The notes under the pieces were generated by a model. It did not search any database. It worked only from the letters and a program-made list of their open reading frames with translations, and was not told the DNA's origin. The position numbers and the translations under genes were made by a program. Below, piece after piece: positions 1 through 10,043 of a stretch of 64,000 nt of DNA; position 1 is the stretch's first letter, and the number at the start of each line of letters is the position of its first letter. The DNA is from Actinomycetes bacterium (GTDB lineage: Bacteria; Actinomycetota; Acidimicrobiia; Acidimicrobiales; RAAP-2), in assembly GCA_021778895.1 (NCBI GenBank), contig JAJYBR010000003.1, positions 1-64,000 of the forward strand. Direction: 5' to 3'.

Positions 1-634
1 GCTCGGCCGAGGTCGACGTGCGGCTCCGCGACGTGCGCTTGGCCGGGGCGGCTGGTACCGGCTCGGCCGCTACCGCTTCGACGGGCGGCTCGGGCGAGCG
101 CCGGCGCGAGGTGCGCCGGGCCGGGGCGGCCGGTACCGGCTCGGCCGGGGTCGGGGGCGCCGCGGCGAGCGCGGCCTTCTTCGCGGCCCGCACCGACTTG
201 GCACCGCGCACGGGCAGTCTCGGCGTGAAGATCCACCCCACTCCGGGCACGGGTTTGCCCCCGATCAGACGTCCCTCGTCGAAGAGCCACGGGTAGAGGT
301 GGTGGAACTCCTGGAACGAGTCGTTGGACAAGACGACGCCCGTGATGCGGTCGGCGATCTTCAAGATGAACGCATCGCCGCGCCCGATGGCCCCGGCCGG
401 CGGGGTCACGATCGTGCCCTCGCTCTCGCGCTCGTGGAAGCGGCTTCTCTCACTGGCCGCCACGCGGTGCGCGAAGGTGGCATCGGCCACGACGATCAGC
501 TCGGCGCGAGGGTTCTCGGCGCGAAACGCGCGGAGCACCTCGTCGAGTTGCGCCAGGCTGGGGTCACTGCGGCCCTCCGTGGCCATATTGGATCCGTCGA
601 CGACGACCTGGACCTTGCCGCGCTGACTGGTCAC
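1..634 (-). CDS. NYN/PIN-like (Zc3h12a-type) putative ribonuclease with Pro/Ala/Arg-rich C-terminal repeats; partial at window edge
   Basis: Reverse frame from GTG at 634: VTSQRGKVQVVVDGSNMATEGRSDPSLAQLDEVLRAF...VVADATFAHR...RGDAFILKIADRITGVVLSNDSFQEFHHLYPW; the tail repeats PVPAAPA(K/R)RTS. The ORF runs off the left edge and overlaps the kgd stop as GTGA. Confidence 0.75.
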   Translation of the reverse strand, partial: MTSQRGKVQVVVDGSNMATEGRSDPSLAQLDEVLRAFRAENPRAELIVVADATFAHRVAASERSRFHERESEGTIVTPPAGAIGRGDAFILKIADRITGVVLSNDSFQEFHHLYPWLFDEGRLIGGKPVPGVGWIFTPRLPVRGAKSVRAAKKAALAAAPPTPAEPVPAAPARRTSRRRSPEPPVEAVAAEPVPAAPAKRTSRSRTSTSAE

Positions 635-3600
635 TGGAGCACTCGATCCAGCAGGTCACGTTGCTCGGCGGCGTGAACCAGCCCGCTGCCCGTCGCGGGA
701 CTCGCCGACTCGGCGCGCGCCACGTGGGACACCGCGACCTCGCGCAGCTGCTGGTGGACCTGGTGGTGCACAAAGGGCCACGGACCCATGTTCTCGGGTT
801 CCTCTTGCAGCCACACCACCTCTTGGACCCCGGGGTAACGGGCCAGCGTTGCGTCGATCTCCTCGTGTGGCCACGGGTAGAGCTGCTCCACGCGGGCGAT
901 CGCGATGTCCGCTCGCCCCTCGGCGTCGCGCCGCGCGAGCGCCTCGTGGGCGATCTTGCCCGACGCGAAGACCACGCGGCGCACGCCGGCGGGTTCGATG
1001 ACGTCGTCGAGGACCGGGCGGAACGACCCTTCCGTGAAGGCCGAGAGCGGCGAGCGCATGGCCGGCGAGCGCAGCATCGACTTGGGTGTGAAGACCACTA
1101 GGGGCGTGACCTTCTCGCGTCGCACCTGGCTGCGCAGCAGGTGGAAGTACTGGGCGGACGACGTGGGCTGGGCCAGGCGCAGGTTGTTGCGCGCGCACAG
1201 CGACAGGAATCTCTCGATCCGGCCACTGGAGTGCTCAGGCCCCTGGCCCTCGTAGCCGTGGGGCAGGAGCATCACCAGCCCCGCCTGCTGACCCCACTTG
1301 TCCTCGGCGGCGACCAGGAAGTTGTCGATGATGATCTCGGCCCCGTTGACGAAGTCGCCGAACTGGGCCTCCCACATCACGAGGGTGCGCGGTGCTTCGA
1401 CCGAGTATCCGTACTCGAACCCCAGGGCCGCGTACTCGCTGAGCAGCGAGTCGCGCACGGTGAATGCGGCCTCGGTGCCCAAGTGAGCCAGCGGCACGTG
1501 CTGGTCCCCCGTCTGGTAGTCGATCAGGGCGGCGTGGCGGTGCGAGAAGGTGCCGCGCCGCGAGTCCTGGCCCACCAGTCGCACCGAGGTGCCCTCGACG
1601 AGCAGGGTGCCGAAGGCCAGGGCCTCACCGAGAGCCCAGTCGACCTCTCCGGCCTCGATCGCGGCCCGTCGCTGGGCGAACTGGCGCTCCAACTTCGGGT
1701 GCAGGGTGAAGCCCTCGGGCGTCCACATCGTCGCCTCGGCGACCCGCGTCACGATCTCGGCGCTGACCCCCGTCTCGGGCGCGGGCGGATCGGCGGGTAC
1801 GTCAGCCGCTGGCACGCCCTCGAGCGTCGGCACCGGTACGGTGCGCACCTCGTCCAGCACCGCCTGCAGGCGTGCGTTGAAGGCCTCCAGAGCCGACTCC
1901 GCCTCTTCCATCGAGAGGTCCCCGCGGCGCACCAGCGTCTCGGTGTAGCCCTTGCGCACCGAGCGAAGCTGATCGATCACCTGGTACATCTGGGGCTGCG
2001 TGTAACTGGGGTCGTCCCCCTCGTTGTGGCCGTGGCGCCGGTAGCAGACGATGTCGAGGACGACGTCGCGATGGAAGGCCTGGCGGTAGTCGAAGGCCAG
2101 GCGCGCGGCACGCGCGCAGGCCTCGGGGTCGTCGCCATTGACGTGGAAGACCGGTGCCTGGATCATCTTGGCGACGTCCGTGGGATAGACGCTCGACCGG
2201 GCGGACTCGGGGGCCGTCGTGAAGCCGACCTGGTTGTTGATCACCACGTGGATCGCCCCGCCGACGTGGTAGCCCGACAGCAGCGAGAGGTTCAAGGTCT
2301 CGGCGACGACGCCCTGGCCGGCGAACGCGGCGTCGCCGTGGATCAGGATCGGCAGGTACGGGTACATGTCGGCCACGTGGTCGCGCTCGCTGGCCTCGCC
2401 GGGCCGCACGACCTGATCCTGCTTGGCCCGCACGATCCCCTCGACCACCGGGCTGACGGCCTCGAGGTGCGAGGGGTTCGACGCCATCGAGACCGCGATC
2501 TCGGTCCCCGACGCGCTGCGGAAGCTCCCCCGGGCGCCCTTGTGGTACTTGACGTCACCCGAGCCCTGCACGCTCTCGGGATCGAGGTTGCCCTCGAACT
2601 CCGAGAAGATCTCGCTGTAGGACTTGCCCACGATGTTGGCCAGGACGTTGAGCCGGCCGCGGTGAGCCATGGCGATCACGGCTTCGCGCACGCCAGCCGC
2701 CGCGGCGCTGTCCAGGATCTCCTGCAGGGCGACGATGGTCGACTCCCCGCCCTCGAGCCCGAAGCGCTTCTGGCCGACGTAGCGCGAGTGGAGGAAGCGC
2801 TCGAAGACCTCGGCCTCGTTGAGCGCCTGCAGGATGCGTCGCTGCTCGGCGGCGTCGAGCAGCGACGTGACACCCTCGACGCGCTCCTGGATCCACCGCT
2901 TCTGGGCCGGGTCCATGATGTGGCCGTACTCGATGCCGGTCGTGCGGCAGTACGCCTCACGCAGCAGCGACAGGATCTCCTCCAGGGTCGCCTGGTCGCG
3001 CCCGGCCAGTCCTCCCGTGACGAAGCGACGAGGGAGGTCCCAGATCGTCAGCCCGTAGTTCGAGAGCTCGAGCTCGTCGTGCACCGGCGGCGGGTCGCTG
3101 TGCAGCGGGTCGAGGTGCGCATAGAGGTGCCCGCGCACCCGGAACATGTTGATCAGCTCCTGGACCCGGATCTGCTTGAGGATGCGCTCGGCCTCGTCAG
3201 CGGCTCCCGCGTTGCGGTCGGGCGACCACCGTGACGGCTCGTAGGGAATGCCCAGCGAGAAGAACACGTCGTCGTAGAACTGGTGGCCACCGGTCAGGCA
3301 CTCGGCGACGTACTTCAAGAACAGGCCGGACTCGGCACCCTGGATGATGCGGTGGTCGTAGGTGGACGTCAGGTTCATGACGCGCCCGACCCCCATCTCG
3401 GCCAGCGCGCGAGCGTCGGCCGCCTCGAAGCCACTGGGCCAGCTGAGTGCCCCGACGCCGATGATCGTCCCCTGGCCAGGCATCAGGCGCGGGACCGACT
3501 GGATCGTCCCCAATGTCCCGGGATTGGTCAGGGTCACCGTGGCACCCACGAAGTCGTCGGCGCCGATGGCTCCCGCGTGCACCTTGCGCACCAGGTCCTC

Positions 3601-4233
3601 GTAGGCCAGGAGGAAGGCGCGGAAGTCCAGCGTGTCGGCGTCGCGGATCACCGGGACCATCAGGTTGCGCGTCCCGTCGGGCCGCTGCACGTCCACCGCC
3701 AGTCCCAGCCCCACGTGGTCGTGGCGCACGATTCCGGGCGTTCCCTTGACGTCGATCGACTCCACGAACGTGGCGTTCATCGCCGACACCTGGCCCAGAG
3801 CACGCACGACGGCGAAGGCGATGAGGTGGGTGAAGGACACCTTGGCGCCGCTGGAGCGCGAGAGTGCCGTGTTGAGTGCCGCCCGGTTCACCTCGAGGAG
3901 CCGCGCGGGCACCGAGCGGACGCTGGTCGCGGTCGGGACGTCCAGGCTCGCCCGCATGTTCGCCACGATGCGCGCGGCCGCGCCGCGCAGCGCCTGGGCG
4001 CCCTCGGCCGCCGCCGGCACGGGCGCCGGGGCTGCAGGGGGAGCTGGCGGCGGTGCCACGGCGCTCGCCACGGGAGGGACGGTGGAGCGCTGGTAGTCGG
4101 TGAAGAACTCCTGCCAGCTGGCCGAGACCGAGTTCGGATCGGCGAGGTACTGCTCGTAGAGGTCGTCCACGAGCCAGGCGTTGGGCCCAAAGGAGCCCCG
4201 GGAGGGTTCGGGGGCGGAAGTCGCGTTCGTCAC
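631..4233 (-). CDS. kgd: Multifunctional 2-oxoglutarate decarboxylase/dehydrogenase E1 with N-terminal E2-like domain
   Basis: 1200 aa; N-term PNAWLVDDLYEQYLADPNSVSASWQEFF, E2-like STYDHRIIQGAESG, ThDP E1 domain GRLNVLANIVGKSYSEIFSEFEG and LPHGYEGQGPEHSSGRIERFL. Confidence 0.97.
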   Translation of the reverse strand: MTNATSAPEPSRGSFGPNAWLVDDLYEQYLADPNSVSASWQEFFTDYQRSTVPPVASAVAPPPAPPAAPAPVPAAAEGAQALRGAAARIVANMRASLDVPTATSVRSVPARLLEVNRAALNTALSRSSGAKVSFTHLIAFAVVRALGQVSAMNATFVESIDVKGTPGIVRHDHVGLGLAVDVQRPDGTRNLMVPVIRDADTLDFRAFLLAYEDLVRKVHAGAIGADDFVGATVTLTNPGTLGTIQSVPRLMPGQGTIIGVGALSWPSGFEAADARALAEMGVGRVMNLTSTYDHRIIQGAESGLFLKYVAECLTGGHQFYDDVFFSLGIPYEPSRWSPDRNAGAADEAERILKQIRVQELINMFRVRGHLYAHLDPLHSDPPPVHDELELSNYGLTIWDLPRRFVTGGLAGRDQATLEEILSLLREAYCRTTGIEYGHIMDPAQKRWIQERVEGVTSLLDAAEQRRILQALNEAEVFERFLHSRYVGQKRFGLEGGESTIVALQEILDSAAAAGVREAVIAMAHRGRLNVLANIVGKSYSEIFSEFEGNLDPESVQGSGDVKYHKGARGSFRSASGTEIAVSMASNPSHLEAVSPVVEGIVRAKQDQVVRPGEASERDHVADMYPYLPILIHGDAAFAGQGVVAETLNLSLLSGYHVGGAIHVVINNQVGFTTAPESARSSVYPTDVAKMIQAPVFHVNGDDPEACARAARLAFDYRQAFHRDVVLDIVCYRRHGHNEGDDPSYTQPQMYQVIDQLRSVRKGYTETLVRRGDLSMEEAESALEAFNARLQAVLDEVRTVPVPTLEGVPAADVPADPPAPETGVSAEIVTRVAEATMWTPEGFTLHPKLERQFAQRRAAIEAGEVDWALGEALAFGTLLVEGTSVRLVGQDSRRGTFSHRHAALIDYQTGDQHVPLAHLGTEAAFTVRDSLLSEYAALGFEYGYSVEAPRTLVMWEAQFGDFVNGAEIIIDNFLVAAEDKWGQQAGLVMLLPHGYEGQGPEHSSGRIERFLSLCARNNLRLAQPTSSAQYFHLLRSQVRREKVTPLVVFTPKSMLRSPAMRSPLSAFTEGSFRPVLDDVIEPAGVRRVVFASGKIAHEALARRDAEGRADIAIARVEQLYPWPHEEIDATLARYPGVQEVVWLQEEPENMGPWPFVHHQVHQQLREVAVSHVARAESASPATGSGLVHAAEQRDLLDRVLQ

Positions 4234-4305
4234 GGGCCCAGCCTAGGGCTGGATCCCTCCTGATCGATGGGGCCCACCGTCGCTCCTCACCGGTAGATTG
4301 CTCGC

Positions 4306-5112
4306 GTGGTCGACCCCTCGAATCGATGGATGTCTCGTGAGGAGGGACCCGTCGAGGGCCTCGCCCAGTGGGCCCAGCGCGTCCCAGGACCGCGCGCGAC
4401 CCTGGTCACCGTCCACGGGGGGCTCGACCGCGGGCGATCCTTCGCGCGCATCGCTCGTCGTCTGCCCGATTGGGACGTCGTCACCTACGACCGGCGGGGC
4501 TACCAGTCGTCTCGAGCCCTCGGCGTGGGCACCGTCGAGGACCACGTACGCGACCTTCGCAGCGTCATCGACCGCGAGCGCCACCGGCACGATGCCCCGA
4601 TCGTGGCCCTCGGCCACTCCTTCGGCGGTGTCGTCGTGCTGGGGGCGCTAACCGCCGCGTCCGACCTGGTGGCCGGGGCGGTCCTCTACGAGGCGCCCCT
4701 CCCCTGGATCCTGAGTCGAACCGACCACCGAACGATTCCCGCGACGGCCGGCAACCGGGCCGCCGAGCTGTTCTTCAAGCACGTGATGTCCGCGGCGGCC
4801 TGGGAGCGCTTGAGCGACACCGAAAGGCACTCGCGCCAGATGGACGGACCCGCACTGCTGAGCGACCTGGGGGCGCTCGAGGGTCCCGTCCCCTTCGATG
4901 TGACCACCCTCGACGTCGACGTCATCTACGCCTACGGGCACTGGGAGAGGACCCCGTACTACCGCGAGCTCGGCACGCGAGTGGCCGCGTTGACCGACGC
5001 CATTTGCTTCGTGGAGGTGGGAGACGCCCGCCACGACGCCCACCTGCGCCGGCCCGAAGCGTTGGCCGCGCTCGCGCGCCAAGCCCTGGAGGACGCGTGC
5101 GCGTCGGCGTGA
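4306..5112 (+). CDS. Alpha/beta hydrolase
   Basis: ATLVTVHGGLDRGRSF..., nucleophile elbow ALGHSFGGVV. Confidence 0.85.
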   Translation: MVDPSNRWMSREEGPVEGLAQWAQRVPGPRATLVTVHGGLDRGRSFARIARRLPDWDVVTYDRRGYQSSRALGVGTVEDHVRDLRSVIDRERHRHDAPIVALGHSFGGVVVLGALTAASDLVAGAVLYEAPLPWILSRTDHRTIPATAGNRAAELFFKHVMSAAAWERLSDTERHSRQMDGPALLSDLGALEGPVPFDVTTLDVDVIYAYGHWERTPYYRELGTRVAALTDAICFVEVGDARHDAHLRRPEALAALARQALEDACASA

Positions 5113-6008
5113 CCGGATCGTCCGGGCTCATCGGACGCTCGCTGGTCCGGGCGCTGTCCGCCCGCGGCGACCAGGTCGTCCGATTCGTGCGACCCGGCAC
5201 GACGGCCCCCGGCGGCGCCGTCGTGCGCTGGGATCCCGCCACGCGGGATGTCGACGAGAACGATCTGCGTCAGGCCGGGCCCCTCGACGCGATCGTCAAC
5301 TTGGCGGGGACGGGAATGGGCGACCGGCGCTGGACCGCGGCACGACGCGAGGCCATCGTTCGCTCGCGCCTCGCGGCCACCGGCCTCGTCGTCGAGATCA
5401 TCGAGCGTCTGCCCGGCGGGCTGACGGCGCTCGTCAACGCGTCAGCGGTCGGCTACTACGGTTCCCATCCCGCAGCAGCCGTCGACGAGACCAGCCCGAC
5501 CGGGACGGACTTCTTGGCCAGCGTGTGTCGCCAGTGGGAGGATGCCGCCAACCAGGCCCAGCGCTTCGGCACGCGCGTGGCCCTGTTGCGCTCCGGGGTG
5601 GTGCAGAGTGCCGCCGGCGGTGCGCTGGCGCGCCAGCTGCCGCTGTTCCGGCGCGGACTGGGGGGAACCCTCGGCTCAGGTCACCAGTGGGTCAGCCTCA
5701 TCTCGCTCACCGACGAGGTGCGCGCGATCGAGTGGATCCTCGACACCGATCAGGCGGGCCCGCACAACCTCGTGGCACCGACGGCTGCCACCAACGCAGA
5801 CCTGACGGCGAGCCTGGCCCACGCGCTCGGGCGGCGCGCCGCCCTGCGCGTCCCGGCCGTAGCACTCGACGTCGCCTTGGGTCGGGGCCTGTCGCGCCAG
5901 GCCGTTCTGGCCAGCCAACGCGCCCAGCCACGACGTCTGCTCGAAGAGGGATTCACCTTCCAGCACCCCGACGTGACAGCCATTGTGGCGGCAGCACTCG
6001 CTTCGTGA
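5097..6008 (+). CDS. TIGR01777-type NAD-dependent epimerase/dehydratase family protein
   Basis: GTG start inside the end of the hydrolase gene: VRVGVTGSSGLIGRSLVRAL...LVNASAVGYYGSHP...; ends FTFQHPDVTAIVAAAL. Confidence 0.85.
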   Translation: MRVGVTGSSGLIGRSLVRALSARGDQVVRFVRPGTTAPGGAVVRWDPATRDVDENDLRQAGPLDAIVNLAGTGMGDRRWTAARREAIVRSRLAATGLVVEIIERLPGGLTALVNASAVGYYGSHPAAAVDETSPTGTDFLASVCRQWEDAANQAQRFGTRVALLRSGVVQSAAGGALARQLPLFRRGLGGTLGSGHQWVSLISLTDEVRAIEWILDTDQAGPHNLVAPTAATNADLTASLAHALGRRAALRVPAVALDVALGRGLSRQAVLASQRAQPRRLLEEGFTFQHPDVTAIVAAALAS

Positions 6009-6186
6009 ATCCGTGCGCCGCTCCATCGCTATCCCCTGACCAGCGCTTCTTATATTGCAATTAGGTGAATTTCACCCTGGGATGAACTTGTGAGACACCT
6101 AACCGCCCGGTACAGTGACCCACAGTCCATCGTTGATGGGCTCCAACAGTTGAGGCCACTTCGGTGGCCCAGGGAGGCAAGTTGAT

Positions 6187-8004
6187 ATGCATCTAGGGCG
6201 CAAACTAAGGCTCGCGATGTCGGTTGGCGCAGTCGCCAGTTCGCTGTCGCTGGGTCTCATCGCTCCAGCCACGAGTGGAGCGAGCGCTCCCTCAGGGACC
6301 ATTACCTATGCGGAGGGTGCGGGGGCTAACCCGAACTACATCTTCCCGTATATGGGCTGTGCCTACTTCTCAGTGGACAACATCAACCAGTTCCAGGACT
6401 TGATGTTCCGGCCGCTGTACTGGTTCGGCCTCGGTGCCTCGAGCGCGTACGTTCCCAAGCTGTCCCTGGCTGCATCGCCAGCCTTCTCAAACGGGAACCG
6501 GACGATCACGCTCAACATGAAGGGATGGAAGTTCGCTGACGGTCAGGTCGTTAACGCCCGCTCGGTGATGTTCTTCCTCAACATGTACAAGGCCGACCCG
6601 ACCTCCTACTGTGGGTACAACGGTGGCTACGGCATCCCTGACCAGGTGAAGACCGCCTACGCCAAGGGCGCAAACTCCGTGGTGATCAACTTCACCACCT
6701 CGGTGAACCCAGGCTGGATCTTGTACAACTACCTGTCAGAGATCACTCCATTCCCGAACTCCTGGGACTACACGGCACCGGGTCACCACTCCAACTGCGC
6801 GGGTGGCAAGTACGGCGCGGCGTCGACCAACGCCCAGTGCAAGGCCGTCGAGACGTACCTCGACAACCTGTCGAGCAACACATCGACCTACACCAACAAG
6901 CTGTGGCAGAGCGGCGTTGATGGACCGTTCCGTCTGACGCACTTCGACAACCTCGGCAACGCGACCTTCGTGCCGAACCGGGCGTACTCGGGACCGCAGA
7001 AGGCGCAAGTTGCCCAGGTGAAGGAAGTGGCCTTCACGTCGACGCAGGCTGAGGAGAACGCCCTGCAGGCCGGCCAGATCGACCTCGGGTACGTTGACCC
7101 GTCGATCTTGACGGCACCGGCACCGGCACCCGGCAAGGTGGGCCCGAACTGGGGTCAGCTCTCTCAGCGCTACAACATGTACACGGGCTCGACGTGGGAC
7201 TTCAACTACGCGCCGTTCAACTTCAGTACCAAGGACCCGAAGCACGCGGCGATCGCCCAGCTCTACATCCGCCAGGCGCTCCAGACAGCCGTGGACCAGC
7301 TCGGGATCATCCAGAAGGTGGACAAGGGCTACGGCTTCCCGATCTACAGCCCGCTGCCCCCGAACACTCCTAGTTCGATCAGCGGCGCGGTGAAGAACCC
7401 CTACCCGTTCAACCTCACCGCGGCCAAGGCTCTGCTGACGAGCCACGGTTGGACTGAGCAGGGCGGCGTCATGACGTGCACCAGCCCCGGAACTGGCGCG
7501 AACCAGTGCGGCGCGGGAATCACGCAGGGCTACCAGCTCAAGTTCAGCATCATCTGGGCGAGCGGCACCCCGTCGCTGGACCAGACGTTCAGCGCGGAGA
7601 TCGCTGACTGGGCATCGATCGGTATCCAGTTCTCGCACTCCACTGCGACGTTCAACAACGTGATCGCGGCGTGCAACGGTGGCAGCGGCTACGAGATCTG
7701 CTCGTGGGGCGGCGGCTGGATCTACGCGCCGGACTACTACCCCTCTGGCGAGACGCTGTTCACGCCGACCGGTGGCTTCAATGTCGGCAGTTACAACGAC
7801 GCGCAGATGACGACGCTGATCAAGCAGACGACCTTCGGCCGGGCCAAGCTGACCGCGTACGCCCAGTACGCCGCGCAGCAGCTGCCGGTGCTCTACCAGC
7901 CCCAGGCGACTGGCGCCGGTGAGGTCATCAAGACGCTGAAGAGCACCATCGGGTTCACGCCGAACCCCCTGATGAACTTCATGCCGGAGTACTACCACTT
8001 CTAG
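6187..8004 (+). CDS. Family 5 (peptide/oligopeptide) ABC transporter substrate-binding protein
   Basis: Signal-peptide-like N-term; FQDLMFRPLYW..., LNMKGWKFADGQVVNARSVMFFLNMYK; followed by two permease genes. Confidence 0.92.
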   Translation: MHLGRKLRLAMSVGAVASSLSLGLIAPATSGASAPSGTITYAEGAGANPNYIFPYMGCAYFSVDNINQFQDLMFRPLYWFGLGASSAYVPKLSLAASPAFSNGNRTITLNMKGWKFADGQVVNARSVMFFLNMYKADPTSYCGYNGGYGIPDQVKTAYAKGANSVVINFTTSVNPGWILYNYLSEITPFPNSWDYTAPGHHSNCAGGKYGAASTNAQCKAVETYLDNLSSNTSTYTNKLWQSGVDGPFRLTHFDNLGNATFVPNRAYSGPQKAQVAQVKEVAFTSTQAEENALQAGQIDLGYVDPSILTAPAPAPGKVGPNWGQLSQRYNMYTGSTWDFNYAPFNFSTKDPKHAAIAQLYIRQALQTAVDQLGIIQKVDKGYGFPIYSPLPPNTPSSISGAVKNPYPFNLTAAKALLTSHGWTEQGGVMTCTSPGTGANQCGAGITQGYQLKFSIIWASGTPSLDQTFSAEIADWASIGIQFSHSTATFNNVIAACNGGSGYEICSWGGGWIYAPDYYPSGETLFTPTGGFNVGSYNDAQMTTLIKQTTFGRAKLTAYAQYAAQQLPVLYQPQATGAGEVIKTLKSTIGFTPNPLMNFMPEYYHF

Positions 8005-8026
8005 ACGTCACTATCCAGAAACGCTG

Positions 8027-8069
8027 GAGGGCAGAAGCGGGGCCCTCTTGGGGCCCCGCTTCTGCCCTC
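8027..8069. terminator. Strong hairpin between substrate-binding protein and permease genes (possible attenuator)
   Basis: Perfect 19-bp inverted repeat GAGGGCAGAAGCGGGGCCC / GGGCCCCGCTTCTGCCCTC with TCTTG loop; no long T-tract follows. Confidence 0.65.
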
Positions 8070-8123
8070 TGAGCACCCTCGTGGACCCAGTTCACCGAGG
8101 CAGCACTGCTAGGATGGCTTCCC

Positions 8124-9095
8124 GTGCTGGCTTACATCATCCGGCGGATCATTCAGTCGATCATCGTCGTTCTGATTGTCCTCTTCATCACGTTCTCTCT
8201 GCCCTACTTCCAGCCTCACGGAATCGTGGCACCCGCCTATGTGGTGTACGGGACCAAGGCCACACCGGCGAACATCGCCCTGTGGGCGCACCAGAATGGG
8301 ATGGACCAACCCTTCCTGGTGCGCTTCTGGCAGTACATCACGCAACTGCTGTTGCACTTCAATCTGGGTCACTCCTACAAGCAGAACATGTCGGTGTGGA
8401 CCATCATCAAGTTGTACGTGCCTCGCACGATCTGGCTTGCGCTGACCTCGCTGATCCTGGCTACCGCGATCGGACTGGTCGTGGGCATCGTCCAGGCATC
8501 GCGTCGCAATACGGTCTTCGACTACACCGCGACGGGGACCGTGTTCATCCTCTACTCGGTCCCGACGTTCCTGCTGAGCCTCCTCCTGATCGACCTGTTC
8601 GCCTTTCACTGGCCGCACCTGCCCGCGTCACCGCCGACTGGCGTCGCGCCCTGGGCGATGTTCACGGATCCCAAGGGGTTCGTCTTGCCTGTGGCCGCCC
8701 TGACGCTGCTGTCGGTGGCCGGCCTCAGCCGCTTCTTCCGAGGTGCCGTGCTGGAGGTCCTGGTCCAGGACTACATCCGCACCGCTCGCGCCAAGGGTTG
8801 CGGGAACTGGCGCGTGCTCTTCCGTCACGCCTTCCGCAACGCGCTCGGCCCGATCATCACGCTGCTCGGTCTCTACATCCCCGGACTGCTCGGCGGTGCC
8901 CTGATCATCGAGTCCGTCTTCAACTACGAGGGACTCGGCCTCCAGACGCTGAACGCCGCGCTGAACCTCGACATCCCGACCGTCTTGGGCATCACACTGC
9001 TCGCATCGTTGCTGACCGTGGCCGGCAACCTGCTCGCTGACGTGATGCTCGGTCTGGTCAATCCACGAATCCGCATCGAAGGGGGCGGCCGATGA
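8124..9095 (+). CDS. Peptide ABC transporter permease (DppB/OppB family)
   Basis: MLAYIIRRIIQSIIVVLIVLFITFSLPYFQPHG; DYIRTARAKGCGNWRVLFRHAFRNALGPIITLLG (EAA-type loop). Confidence 0.93.
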   Translation: MLAYIIRRIIQSIIVVLIVLFITFSLPYFQPHGIVAPAYVVYGTKATPANIALWAHQNGMDQPFLVRFWQYITQLLLHFNLGHSYKQNMSVWTIIKLYVPRTIWLALTSLILATAIGLVVGIVQASRRNTVFDYTATGTVFILYSVPTFLLSLLLIDLFAFHWPHLPASPPTGVAPWAMFTDPKGFVLPVAALTLLSVAGLSRFFRGAVLEVLVQDYIRTARAKGCGNWRVLFRHAFRNALGPIITLLGLYIPGLLGGALIIESVFNYEGLGLQTLNAALNLDIPTVLGITLLASLLTVAGNLLADVMLGLVNPRIRIEGGGR

Positions 9096-10012
9096 TCTCC
9101 GCGGAAGCCACCGCATTAACCACCACGACCGAGTCTCCGCAGACGTCCAGCGAGGTCGTCCCGATGTGGCGTCAGCGCTGGCGCATCTTCCGTCACAACA
9201 AGCTGGCGGTCATCTCGCTGGGCTACCTCATCGTCATCACCTTGGCGTGCTATTTGGTTCCGTGGCTCCATCCCACGAACCAGACGAATCAGGCCGCCAC
9301 GTTCAACGTGCCGTGGAACGCTCCCCCGTCTGCGGCCCATCTCCTCGGGACCGACAGCTCGGGCTTCGACGAGTTGGGTCGCATCTTCTATGGAGGCGAG
9401 TACTCGTTGACTCTGGGCTTCCTGGCGGGCTTCATCACCATCATCGTCGGCACCGTCTACGGCATGGTCTCGGGCTTCTTCGGCGGTATCGTCGACACGG
9501 TCCTGATGCGCATCGTGGATGCCGTGCTCTCGATCCCGTACCTGTTCTTGCTGATCGCGCTGATCTCGGTCTTCGGGCGCTCGACCATGTTCCTGATCCT
9601 CGTGATCGGATTGTCCGGATGGTTTGGCAACTCCCGTATCGTCCGAGGCGACGCGCTGCTCATCAAGAATCTCGAGTACTCGCAGGCGGCGACCGCCATG
9701 GGGGCGGGCAAGGCGCACATCATTCGCCGCCACGTCTTCCCCAACTCAATCAGCAACATCGTGACGGTCGCCACCTTCTCGGTGGCCGACGCGATCCTGT
9801 TCCTGTCAGCGTTGGGCTTCCTGGGTCTCGGCATCCAGACGCCACAGACCGACTGGGGAACGATGCTGCAGGCCGGCGCCTACCAGCTGCAGAACGGGTT
9901 CTGGTGGGAGGTCTACCCCCTCGCCATCGTCTTCATCCTCGTCGTCGTGTCCCTCAACTACATCGGTGACGCTCTGCGCGACGCATTCGAGGTTCGCCTC
10001 ATCGAGCGCTGA
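9092..10012 (+). CDS. Peptide ABC transporter permease (DppC/OppC family)
   Basis: MWRQRWRIFRHNKLAVISLGYL; HLLGTDSSGFDELGRIFYGGEYSLTLGF; 4-nt overlap with the upstream permease. Confidence 0.93.
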   Translation: MISAEATALTTTTESPQTSSEVVPMWRQRWRIFRHNKLAVISLGYLIVITLACYLVPWLHPTNQTNQAATFNVPWNAPPSAAHLLGTDSSGFDELGRIFYGGEYSLTLGFLAGFITIIVGTVYGMVSGFFGGIVDTVLMRIVDAVLSIPYLFLLIALISVFGRSTMFLILVIGLSGWFGNSRIVRGDALLIKNLEYSQAATAMGAGKAHIIRRHVFPNSISNIVTVATFSVADAILFLSALGFLGLGIQTPQTDWGTMLQAGAYQLQNGFWWEVYPLAIVFILVVVSLNYIGDALRDAFEVRLIER

Positions 10013-10013
10013 G

Positions 10014-10043
10014 CCACATGCCGACCGCCCGGTCGGCATGTGG
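10014..10043 (+). terminator. Hairpin at end of permease operon
   Basis: CCACATGCCGACC-GCCC-GGTCGGCATGTGG, 13-bp perfect stem starting just after the TGA at 10010-10012. Confidence 0.65.

Noticed and set aside
1141-3234. 697-aa plus-strand ORF
   Set aside because: Antisense frame of kgd; composition is a GC-rich shadow ORF with no recognisable domain.
6064-6076. GGTGAA-T-TTCACC palindrome upstream of the transporter operon as an operator
   Set aside because: Short and unsupported by a second copy or nearby regulator gene; left as unassigned.
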